In this document: positions 19,749 through 27,111 of the stretch, in pieces | Layout of the letters: each line of letters begins with the position of its first letter | How positions within the stretch are numbered: the stretch's first letter is position 1 | Assembly (NCBI RefSeq): GCF_002742285.1 | Contig: NZ_MDGM01000012.1 | Coordinates: forward strand, 682,001-746,000 | Length of the DNA stretch: 64,000 nucleotides | Direction: 5' to 3' | Source: Paramylibacter kogurei | Lineage (GTDB): Bacteria; Pseudomonadota; Alphaproteobacteria; Rhodobacterales; Rhodobacteraceae | Position numbers and translations under genes: made by a program | The notes under the pieces: generated by a model | Seen by the model: only the letters and a program-made list of their open reading frames with translations | The model's database searches: none | What the model was told of the DNA's origin: nothing

Positions 19749-21401
19749 ATGAGCAAAGAATACAAAGCAGATGTGATCGTCATTGGCGCGGGTCTTGCGG
19801 GCATGGTTGCCGCAAGCGAAGCGGTGGCGCGCGGGCGTTCGGTGCTGTTGTTGGATCAAGAAGGCCAACAATCGCTGGGTGGTCAGGCATTTTGGTCGCT
19901 GGGTGGGTTGTTCATGGTCGATACCCCGGAACAACGCCGCATGGGCATTCGCGATTCAGTCGCACTCGCCGCACAGGATTGGGCGGGTTCCGCACAGTTC
20001 GATCGCACAGAGGATGCAAATCCACGCCTTGTTGCCGATGCCTATCTGGATTTTGCCAGTGGCGAAATGCGCAGTTGGCTGCATAAAATCGGTATGCGTT
20101 GGTTCCCTGTTGTCGGCTGGGCGGAACGTGGGGGTGGCATGGCGCATGGGCACGGGAATTCTGTGCCACGCTTCCATTTGACATGGGGCACAGGCCCAGG
20201 TGTTCTTGCCCCATTTGAAGCGATGCTCAAAGCGGCAAAAGACGCAGGTAAGCTGCGCTTTGCATTTCGCCACCGCGTCACTGCGCTGGAGGTTCACCAT
20301 GGTGTCGCCAGTTCCATTGCGGGTGAAATACTGGAACCCACGGATGCACCGCGCGGCCAAAGCACATCGCGCAGCGTTGTCGGTGATTTTCGCGCAATTG
20401 GCGAAAGCATCATCGTAACATCTGGCGGTATTGGCGGTGATTTCACCAAGGTGCGCCATGTTTGGCCCACAGATCGTCTGGGGGCAGCGCCCAAAAACAT
20501 GATTGCAGGTGTACCCGATTACGTGGACGGCCAAATGCAAGAAATCGCACAGGGTGCAGGGGCAGGGATCATCAATGCCGATCGGATGTGGCATTATACC
20601 GAAGGCGTGCAAAACTGGGATCCCATCTGGCCCAATCACGGCATTCGGATTTTACCCGGGCCCAGTTCGATGTGGTTTGATGCGCTTGGCAATCGGATGG
20701 AGGCACCATTTTTGCCAGGGTTTGACACACTTGGCACATTGCGCCGTATTCTTTCCACGGGGTATGAGCATAGCTGGTTTATCCTCACCCAAAAAATCAT
20801 CGAAAAAGAATTCGCGCTGTCAGGATCAGAACAAAACCCCGATTTCACCTCTGGCAAATGGGGACAGGTGCTAAAATCCCGCCTTGGCAAAGGTGCCACG
20901 GGGCCTGTGGAAGCGTTTAAAAAACACGGCGCCGATTTTGTGGTGGCCGATGATCTGGAAACGCTGATTACGGGGATGAATAAAATCACACCCGATACAC
21001 CGCTGGCATTTGATCACATCCAATCCCAAATTGTTGCGCGTGATCGTGAAATCGACAATGAATTTAGCAAAGATGCCCAAGTCACCGCCATACGCGGTGC
21101 GCGCAATTACCGTGGCGATAAATTGATCCGCACCGCAAAACCGCATCGCATCCTTGACCGATCAGCGGGGCCATTGATCGCGGTGCGTCTCAATATCCTG
21201 ACCCGCAAATCGCTTGGGGGGATTCACACCAATCTTGATGGGCAAGTGATCGGTCAAGACGGCGAAATCATCCAAGGCTTGTTTGCGGCGGGTGAGGTCG
21301 CAGGCTTTGGCGGTGGTGGTTATCACGGCTATAACGCGCTGGAAGGTACATTCTTAGGTGGCTGCCTGTACAGCGGTCGCCAAGCGGGGCGAAAAGCGTA
21401 A
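19749..21401 (+). CDS. FAD-dependent dehydrogenase (fumarate reductase/KstD fold)
   Basis: A 550-residue flavoprotein. The N-terminus has the FAD dinucleotide fold IVIGAGLAGMVAASEAVARG, and the C-terminus has the matching GLFAAGEVAGFGGGGYHGYNALEGTFLGGCLYSGR. The fold and layout resemble FAD-binding dehydrogenases of the succinate dehydrogenase/fumarate reductase and 3-ketosteroid dehydrogenase group. No secretion signal or haem motif is present, so it is cytosolic. GGGAGG lies just upstream of the ATG. Substrate unknown. Confidence 0.87.
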   Translation: MSKEYKADVIVIGAGLAGMVAASEAVARGRSVLLLDQEGQQSLGGQAFWSLGGLFMVDTPEQRRMGIRDSVALAAQDWAGSAQFDRTEDANPRLVADAYLDFASGEMRSWLHKIGMRWFPVVGWAERGGGMAHGHGNSVPRFHLTWGTGPGVLAPFEAMLKAAKDAGKLRFAFRHRVTALEVHHGVASSIAGEILEPTDAPRGQSTSRSVVGDFRAIGESIIVTSGGIGGDFTKVRHVWPTDRLGAAPKNMIAGVPDYVDGQMQEIAQGAGAGIINADRMWHYTEGVQNWDPIWPNHGIRILPGPSSMWFDALGNRMEAPFLPGFDTLGTLRRILSTGYEHSWFILTQKIIEKEFALSGSEQNPDFTSGKWGQVLKSRLGKGATGPVEAFKKHGADFVVADDLETLITGMNKITPDTPLAFDHIQSQIVARDREIDNEFSKDAQVTAIRGARNYRGDKLIRTAKPHRILDRSAGPLIAVRLNILTRKSLGGIHTNLDGQVIGQDGEIIQGLFAAGEVAGFGGGGYHGYNALEGTFLGGCLYSGRQAGRKA

Positions 21402-21440
21402 TCAGGCGGAAACTGCTGCGCAGTTACAAGATATTGATCA

Positions 21441-21458
21441 AAGGGGCTGCCGCCCCTT
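21441..21458 (+). terminator. Hairpin after the FAD dehydrogenase gene
   Basis: AAGGGGC and GCCCCTT form a perfect seven-pair stem with a four-base loop, and an outer GTTACA/TGTAAC stem (21423-21428, 21461-21466) can extend it. There is no T run after it, so it may stabilise the 3' end or act with Rho rather than being a classic intrinsic terminator. Confidence 0.55.
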
Positions 21459-21495
21459 GCTGTAACGTCATGCAAAGCATGTCATCACATCTACC

Positions 21496-21520
21496 CCGCG
21501 GATATTTTAACAAAATGGAA
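21496..21520 (+). repeat. Dispersed intergenic motif, copy 2
   Basis: The core GCGGATATTTTAACAAAATG is the left member of an inverted pair with 21611-21635. It matches the copies at 1424-1450 and 61372-61400. The pair is about 140 bases end to end and would look like terminal inverted repeats of a small element. Confidence 0.5.
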
Positions 21521-21610
21521 AGAAATTTGATTCAAATTTGAACTGCGGGACAGGCAGGGATGCCGATGGCCGTCAAAATGGAGGTCGTCTTGCAACTTGC
21601 AAGGCGGCTT

Positions 21611-21635
21611 TTCCAAATGTTCAAAATATCCTCGC
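21611..21635 (-). repeat. Dispersed intergenic motif, copy 3 (inverted)
   Basis: Read on the minus strand the core is GAGGATATTTTGAACATTTG followed by GGAA. It is the inverted partner of the copy at 21496-21520, with about 90 bases between them, and its CATTTGGA end is closest to the copy at 1424-1450. Confidence 0.5.
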
Positions 21636-21750
21636 CGAAGGCATAAAAGCTTTCGCACGCGATCGGCGAATAAATTGATCCGATTGAATTGACCAAACTC
21701 GCACCTTTCCCTAAGTAGGGTTGAACTGTCTATCACAAGGGTTTTGTCAA

Positions 21751-22683
21751 ATGGCTGTCGCTAAACCGCGCTCTTTCCAAGAAATTATTTTGCGCCTTCA
21801 GGAATACTGGGCCAAACATGGCTGTGCGATCATGCAACCCTATGACATGGAAGTGGGGGCGGGGACGTTTCACCCTGCAACAACATTGCGCGCACTTGGC
21901 AATAAATCTTGGGCTGCGGCCTATGTGCAACCATCGCGCCGCCCAACGGATGGGCGTTATGGTGAAAACCCCAACCGATTGCAGCATTACTACCAATATC
22001 AGGTGATCATCAAACCAAGCCCGCCAGATTTACAAGAATTATACCTTGGCTCGCTTGAGGCAATCGGTGTGGATATGGACATGCATGACATCCGTTTTGT
22101 CGAGGATGACTGGGAAAGCCCGACGCTTGGCGCTTGGGGGCTTGGCTGGGAGGTGTGGTGTGACGGCATGGAAGTGTCACAATTTACCTATTTCCAACAG
22201 GTTGGCGGGCATGATTGCACGCCTGTGTCGGGCGAGCTGACCTATGGTTTGGAACGTTTGGCGATGTATGTGTTGGGTGTGGATCATGTGATGGACATGC
22301 CGTTCAATGATCCCGATGCCACGATCCCGCTAAAATACCGCGATGTGTTTGAACAAACCGAACAGGAATATTCGCGTTGGAATTTCGACATTGCCGATAC
22401 GGATACGTTGTTGCAACATTTCAAAGATGCCGAGGCCGAGTGCGAACGCATTTTGGATGCACCCCATGTGGACCCCAAAACGGGCAAATCCATCATCATG
22501 GCGCATCCGGCATATGATCAATGTATCAAGGCATCGCATTTGTTCAATTTGCTGGATGCACGCGGCGTGATTTCGGTGACCGAACGCCAAGCCTATATCG
22601 GGCGGGTGCGGGCCTTAGCCAAGATGTGTGCGGATGCATTTGTACAAACGGATGCGGGCGGGGCCGCTGCGGTTGTTTCTTAA
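21751..22683 (+). CDS. glyQ: Glycyl-tRNA synthetase alpha subunit
   Basis: A 310-residue catalytic subunit of the bacterial alpha2beta2 glycyl-tRNA synthetase. The class II core is visible in [51 protein letters not shown] and the [21 protein letters not shown] segment. I start it at [12 protein letters not shown], with AAGGG about nine bases upstream; the frame stays open a further ten codons. It heads an operon with an FkbM methyltransferase, DUF6446 and glyS. No T-box leader is seen, as expected in Proteobacteria. Confidence 0.97.
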   Translation: MAVAKPRSFQEIILRLQEYWAKHGCAIMQPYDMEVGAGTFHPATTLRALGNKSWAAAYVQPSRRPTDGRYGENPNRLQHYYQYQVIIKPSPPDLQELYLGSLEAIGVDMDMHDIRFVEDDWESPTLGAWGLGWEVWCDGMEVSQFTYFQQVGGHDCTPVSGELTYGLERLAMYVLGVDHVMDMPFNDPDATIPLKYRDVFEQTEQEYSRWNFDIADTDTLLQHFKDAEAECERILDAPHVDPKTGKSIIMAHPAYDQCIKASHLFNLLDARGVISVTERQAYIGRVRALAKMCADAFVQTDAGGAAAVVS

Positions 22684-22698
22684 CTGCGGAGTTTTGGT

Positions 22699-23748
22699 GT
22701 GACCAAACCAACAAGCGACGATAACACCCCAAAGAAACCAGAAGAATTGGTAACACATCTTCGTGCGCAAATTGTGCAAATGCGCGAGACAATGGATAAA
22801 CAGCGCAGCACCTTGGACAAGCAGCGCGATACATTGGCAAAGCAGCGTAAAAATTTGGAAGACCTGCGCAAACAAATCAAAACACAGGCGGATAAAAAAT
22901 CCACTGCGAGCGAAAAAGACATCGCCAATTTGCATAAGAAATTAGAAAGCGCAGAGACCAAGCTTGCCACTGAATCTGAAAAACTGGCCAAGCTGCGCAA
23001 ATCATACAATAGCGCCATGGCCAAGCAAAAAGAGTTGCGCGATCAAAGTGCAGCGCGTCTTGATGCGGTTGCTCAACAGCGCGAAAAAAACGCACATCTG
23101 CGCGAATTATCGGTGCATCAATTACAATCAACAGAACGTAAATCCACATCACATGGTATGCTCAAAGGCATGGCGATGTTGCTTGCCCCTGAAGATATCG
23201 TTTTTGATTGTGGGGCAAATATCGGTGATGTCACGGCGATTTTTGAACCAACGGGTGCACAGATCACGGCGTTTGAGCCTGATGAAAACTGCGTTGCGAA
23301 AATGAAATCTCGCTTTGGCGATGCGCCCAATATCACATTGATCCAAGCGGGTGTTGGCATTTCCCAAACCCGTGCAAAATTATACCACAGTAGCGATTAT
23401 GCCGATAGCGAAGCACGAAGCCAGGCAAATACCTTGATCCACGGCAATGCGCGGGTGGATTACGATGAGACCCATGCCAGCGAAGTCGAAATTGTTAATC
23501 TGATCGAAATTATCGAACAGACAATCGCCAAACATGGTGAAATTGCCGTGTTAAAAATGGATATCGAAGGCGCGGAACTGGACATATTAGAAGCATTGTT
23601 TGAAAAATCCCTGTTTGATCATATCCGTTGTAGCGTTGTTGAAACCCACGAACATATTTTCACGGATTTGGCGGATCGTTACGCCGCCATTCGCGCGGCG
23701 ATTGGTGCGAAATACCCGCCGAGCAAAGTGTTTTTGGATTGGATATAG
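22699..23748 (+). CDS. FkbM-family methyltransferase with N-terminal coiled coil
   Basis: A 349-residue protein starting with GTG after GGAG. Residues about 15-140 are a highly charged heptad-rich coiled coil (runs such as DKQRDTLAKQRKNL). From about 155 on it is a Rossmann methyltransferase: VFDCGANIGDVTAIFEPTGA is the SAM-binding loop, ITAFEPDENC the acidic motif II, and VLKMDIEGAELDILE the FkbM signature. FkbM enzymes methylate sugars or other small groups; the target is unknown. It lies 15 bases after glyQ in an otherwise translation-related operon. A second coiled-coil FkbM protein is at 44672-45439. Confidence 0.86.
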   Translation: MTKPTSDDNTPKKPEELVTHLRAQIVQMRETMDKQRSTLDKQRDTLAKQRKNLEDLRKQIKTQADKKSTASEKDIANLHKKLESAETKLATESEKLAKLRKSYNSAMAKQKELRDQSAARLDAVAQQREKNAHLRELSVHQLQSTERKSTSHGMLKGMAMLLAPEDIVFDCGANIGDVTAIFEPTGAQITAFEPDENCVAKMKSRFGDAPNITLIQAGVGISQTRAKLYHSSDYADSEARSQANTLIHGNARVDYDETHASEVEIVNLIEIIEQTIAKHGEIAVLKMDIEGAELDILEALFEKSLFDHIRCSVVETHEHIFTDLADRYAAIRAAIGAKYPPSKVFLDWI

Positions 23749-23823
23749 GGTGATGTCTATGGAACGCCCTTGTACGCATTTGGTAAGTCAAGTAATTGCC
23801 ATTCCCAAGAACAGGAGAGTACC

Positions 23824-24672
23824 ATGCGTGGAACCGTGTTAATTGGTGGAATTTTGGTTGTTGCGAGTGCGATGGGCGCTGGGCTTTGGTATTCGCAAAA
23901 CTATGCCTATTACAAAACGGTGGATGGTGTCACGTCCGTGACCGCATATGGCGATGAATTTCCTGTCAGCGATTATCGCGGCATTGATGCGGACACGTCA
24001 CCATTGAAAATGCGCGCCTGTTTTAATGTGGATTGGGATTATTTCCCAACGGATGAATTCAAGGATGTGGCAACACCGCTGACCGCGCCACGTTGGTTTG
24101 ATTGTTTTGATGCAAAACAAATCGCAACGGATATCGCCGATGATAATGCGACAACGATCCTGTCGGATGAAAACCAACCCTTTGGGTTTAACACCTATAT
24201 CGCGCAATATCCCGATGGGCGCGCGTTTATGTGGCGCCAGATTAATGAATGTGGCCATGCGGTGTTTGATGGGCAGGATCTGCCCGAAGGTTGCCCCGAT
24301 CCAAATGCGCCAAAACCCATTCCAACTTCACCCAGTGATGTGAATATCGCATTAACCCCGATCAGTGGTAGCGCAGAAACAATCGCCATATCCGATGCAA
24401 TGGGCGTTGCGGCGGGGGATGATTTTTGGGCCTGTTTCACGGTTGATCTGAGTTTTGCTTTTTTAAGCGAAACTTATGAAATCGTCGAAGAGGTTTCGCC
24501 AACACCGACTGATCTGTCTTGCTTTGACGCAGATACCGTTGCCAGTGATGTGCATACAGGTGGTGCGCTTGCGGTCATGGGACAGAAAAACATCACACCG
24601 GGCGTTGATCGTCTGGTTGCAATTTACGAAGATGGACGTGCCTTTGCATGGCATCAGAAAGCGGCAGAATAA
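23824..24672 (+). CDS. DUF6446-like membrane-anchored protein
   Basis: A 282-residue protein with one N-terminal transmembrane or uncleaved signal helix (MRGTVLIGGILVVASAMGAGLWY), after which the chain is likely periplasmic. It has paired cysteine-containing segments (MRACFNVDW, RWFDCFDAKQIA, and later WACFTVDLS, DLSCFDADTVA), an internal repeat of about 110-130 residues, each ending with a YPDGRAFMW or YEDGRAFAW box. It resembles the DUF6446 family found between glyQ and glyS in Rhodobacterales; the name is from memory. CAGGAGAG precedes the ATG. Function unknown. Confidence 0.75.
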   Translation: MRGTVLIGGILVVASAMGAGLWYSQNYAYYKTVDGVTSVTAYGDEFPVSDYRGIDADTSPLKMRACFNVDWDYFPTDEFKDVATPLTAPRWFDCFDAKQIATDIADDNATTILSDENQPFGFNTYIAQYPDGRAFMWRQINECGHAVFDGQDLPEGCPDPNAPKPIPTSPSDVNIALTPISGSAETIAISDAMGVAAGDDFWACFTVDLSFAFLSETYEIVEEVSPTPTDLSCFDADTVASDVHTGGALAVMGQKNITPGVDRLVAIYEDGRAFAWHQKAAE

Positions 24673-24674
24673 AC

Positions 24675-26774
24675 ATGGCTGATTTACTACTTGAACTTTT
24701 CTCCGAGGAAATTCCTGCGCGTATGCAACGCAAGGCTGGCGATGATCTGAAAAAGCTTGTCACCGATGCGCTGGTTGATGCGGGCATCACCTATGCCAGT
24801 GCGGCTGCGTTTAGCACGCCGCGTCGTTTGACATTGACCATTGATGGATTGCTCAAGGAATCCCCAAATACCCGCGAAGAACGCAAAGGCCCGCGCACCG
24901 ATGCGCCTGAAAAAGCATTGGATGGATTTCTGCGCGCCACAGGTTTGAACAAGGATCAATTGGAAACCCGTGACGATAAAAAGGGTCAGGTGTATTTCGC
25001 CGTGATCGAAAAAACTGGTCGCCCTGCATCCGACATCATCGCCGAAATCGTGCCAAATGTGATCCGCAATTTCCCATGGCCAAAATCTATGCGCTGGGGT
25101 GCGGGCAATCTGCGCTGGGTGCGCCCATTGCATTCGATTTTATGCGTCCTGTCCGATGATGACGGGAACGAGGTCGTTTCATTTGATGTCGATGGCATTG
25201 AATCGTCGAATTTGACCGCAGGGCATCGTTTTCACGCGCCACAATGGTTTAGCGTGAATAATTTTGAAAACTACCGCGCAGAGCTGAAAAAATCATATGT
25301 GATTTTGGACCCAGTGGAACGGGGCGAACATATCTGGGAAGATGCGAAAAACATGGCATTCGCCCAAGGTTTGGAATTGGTCGAAGATGCGGGTTTGCTG
25401 GCAGAGGTATCTGGCCTGGTTGAATGGCCCGTTGTGTTGATGGGCGATATTGCCGATGATTTCAAAGACTTACCACCAGAGGTTTTGATCACCTCGATGA
25501 AAGAGCATCAGAAATTTTTCAGTGTGAAAAACCCAAAAAAGGGTCGGATTGAAAAATTCGTCACCGTGGCCAACCGTGAAACCGCAGATCAGGGTGCAAC
25601 GATTTTGGCAGGGAATCAAAAGGTTTTGTTTGCGCGCCTGTCGGATGCGAAATTTTTCTGGGAAAATGATTTGCGTGTGTCCATGGATGACATGGCTGCG
25701 AAATTGTCCAATGTAACATTCCACAATAAATTGGGCACACAGTCCGAACGCATTGAGCGCATCGCAGCGTTGGCGGGTGAACTTGCACCCATCGTTGGCG
25801 CGGATAAAGATGCCGCGATCAAAGCGGCACAAATCGCCAAGGCGGATTTGTCGTCCGAAATGGTATACGAATTTCCCGAACTGCAAGGTGTCATGGGGCG
25901 TTATTATGCGCTGGCCGCAGGGCAGGGCGCGGATATCGCCGATGCTTGCGTTGAACATTATTCACCCCTTGGTCCAAATGATGATGTGCCAACTTCGCCT
26001 GTGTCCGTATCCGTGGCCCTTGCCGATAAGATCGACACGTTAACGGGTTTCTGGGCGATTGATGAAAAACCAACAGGCAGCAAAGACCCATTCGCCCTGC
26101 GCCGCGCAGCCTTGGGTGTTATTCGTTTAGTGCTGGAAAATGATGTGCGGGTGAATTTGGGGAAAATTTTCGAATGGGGATTGATCGCACACAGATCGCC
26201 GCGACCTAACCCAAAGGATGAGGATGATTATACTGGATTGGATAAGGATATGAACCTCCTCTCCTTCTTCCACGACCGTCTAAAGGTGTTCCTGCGCGAC
26301 AAGGGGATCAGCCACGATATTATCGACGCTTGTCTGGCGATGCCAAACAATGATGATTTTGTGTTGTTGGTCAAACGTGCCGAGGCGTTGCAAGCATTTA
26401 TCAAAACCGATGACGGTGAAAACCTGTTGCAAGGGTTCAAACGCGCCAACAACATCCTGACCGCAGAAGAGAAAAAAGATGGGGTTTCATACGAGCTCGA
26501 CCCCGATCTGAAATTTGCCGAGGATGACGCCGAACGCGAACTGTTCGCCGCCTTGGACACGGCGGCCAAATCCATCGCACCTGCGATCAAGTCTGAAGAT
26601 TTCGCCGCCGCGATGCAGGGCATGGCCACATTGCGCACACCGATTGATGCGTTCTTTACAGCCGTGCAAGTGAACAGCGAAAATCAGATGGTGCGGCGCA
26701 ATCGTTTGTGTCTTTTGAATCGGATTCGCAATGTCATGGCACAGGTCGCGGATTTCACCCTGATTGAAGGGTGA
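24675..26774 (+). CDS. glyS: Glycyl-tRNA synthetase beta subunit
   Basis: A 699-residue tRNA-recognition subunit that pairs with GlyQ. The N-terminus MADLLLELFSEEIPARMQ and blocks such as FPKSMRW-type (NFPWPKSMRWG), GRYYALAAGQGADIADACVEHYSPLGPNDDVP, SVALADKIDTLTGFWAIDEKPTGSKDPFALRRAALGVIRL, and the C-terminal anticodon-binding-like DFTLIEG segment are typical. The start is a few bases after DUF6446. Length is as usual. It completes the glyQ-FkbM-DUF6446-glyS cluster. Confidence 0.97.
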   Translation: MADLLLELFSEEIPARMQRKAGDDLKKLVTDALVDAGITYASAAAFSTPRRLTLTIDGLLKESPNTREERKGPRTDAPEKALDGFLRATGLNKDQLETRDDKKGQVYFAVIEKTGRPASDIIAEIVPNVIRNFPWPKSMRWGAGNLRWVRPLHSILCVLSDDDGNEVVSFDVDGIESSNLTAGHRFHAPQWFSVNNFENYRAELKKSYVILDPVERGEHIWEDAKNMAFAQGLELVEDAGLLAEVSGLVEWPVVLMGDIADDFKDLPPEVLITSMKEHQKFFSVKNPKKGRIEKFVTVANRETADQGATILAGNQKVLFARLSDAKFFWENDLRVSMDDMAAKLSNVTFHNKLGTQSERIERIAALAGELAPIVGADKDAAIKAAQIAKADLSSEMVYEFPELQGVMGRYYALAAGQGADIADACVEHYSPLGPNDDVPTSPVSVSVALADKIDTLTGFWAIDEKPTGSKDPFALRRAALGVIRLVLENDVRVNLGKIFEWGLIAHRSPRPNPKDEDDYTGLDKDMNLLSFFHDRLKVFLRDKGISHDIIDACLAMPNNDDFVLLVKRAEALQAFIKTDDGENLLQGFKRANNILTAEEKKDGVSYELDPDLKFAEDDAERELFAALDTAAKSIAPAIKSEDFAAAMQGMATLRTPIDAFFTAVQVNSENQMVRRNRLCLLNRIRNVMAQVADFTLIEG

Positions 26775-27111
26775 CGCCACGTCATGGGGTGGCGCAATAC
26801 CATTATGGCGCCACTTCGCCCAATTGAACAAACTAAAATCGCGCAATTGCCCCCATCGTGCCCAAATTTGGTCTTGATTCTAGGTGAAATAGAAAGGGAT
26901 CAAGCGAGGGTTTAACACCCGGGGGTGGGTAGACTGCTTGGTCAATTCGCGAGGTTTCATACAGCGCGGAACACAAGTGTCCCTAGCCTTGTCCCAGGCT
27001 ACACATGGTTAGGCGCAATTGATGGCAAATCGCCACAGTTGCGCTTAACTTTTTCTGGCTCCTTGCATATCTGCCCGAATGGGGCGTAACGTGATTGTCA
27101 GAGGATTAATC
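26775..27111. other. Noncoding gap with several hairpins, leader of the dikinase gene
   Basis: About 340 bases. A tripartite repeat lies at its start: CGCCAC (26775-26780), GTGGCG (26789-26794) and GCGCCAC (26808-26814), so that the middle strand can pair with either neighbour. Further on are AGCCT/AGGCT near 26990 and GCGCAA/TTGCGC near 27013-27043, the latter followed by a T-rich stretch. These could be the glyS terminator and a structured 5' leader. No known RNA family was recognised. Confidence 0.4.

Larger units (their letters stand above)
21402..21750. other. Noncoding gap upstream of glyQ
   Basis: About 350 bases without a gene. It contains a perfect hairpin (AAGGGGC TGCC GCCCCTT, 21441-21458) with an outer stem GTTACA/TGTAAC, probably the end of the FAD dehydrogenase transcript, then two oppositely oriented copies of the dispersed motif (21496-21520 and 21611-21635). 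The glyQ promoter probably lies after 21635. The glyQ ribosome binding site AAGGG is at about 21737-21741. Confidence 0.55.

Noticed and set aside
21402..21750. T-box or other tRNA-sensing leader before glyQ
   Set aside because: No T-box specifier or antiterminator pattern is seen and these are rare in Proteobacteria.
22699..24672. FkbM and DUF6446 genes as a mobile cargo
   Set aside because: No flanking repeats, recombinase or clear composition shift; DUF6446 is an expected neighbour.
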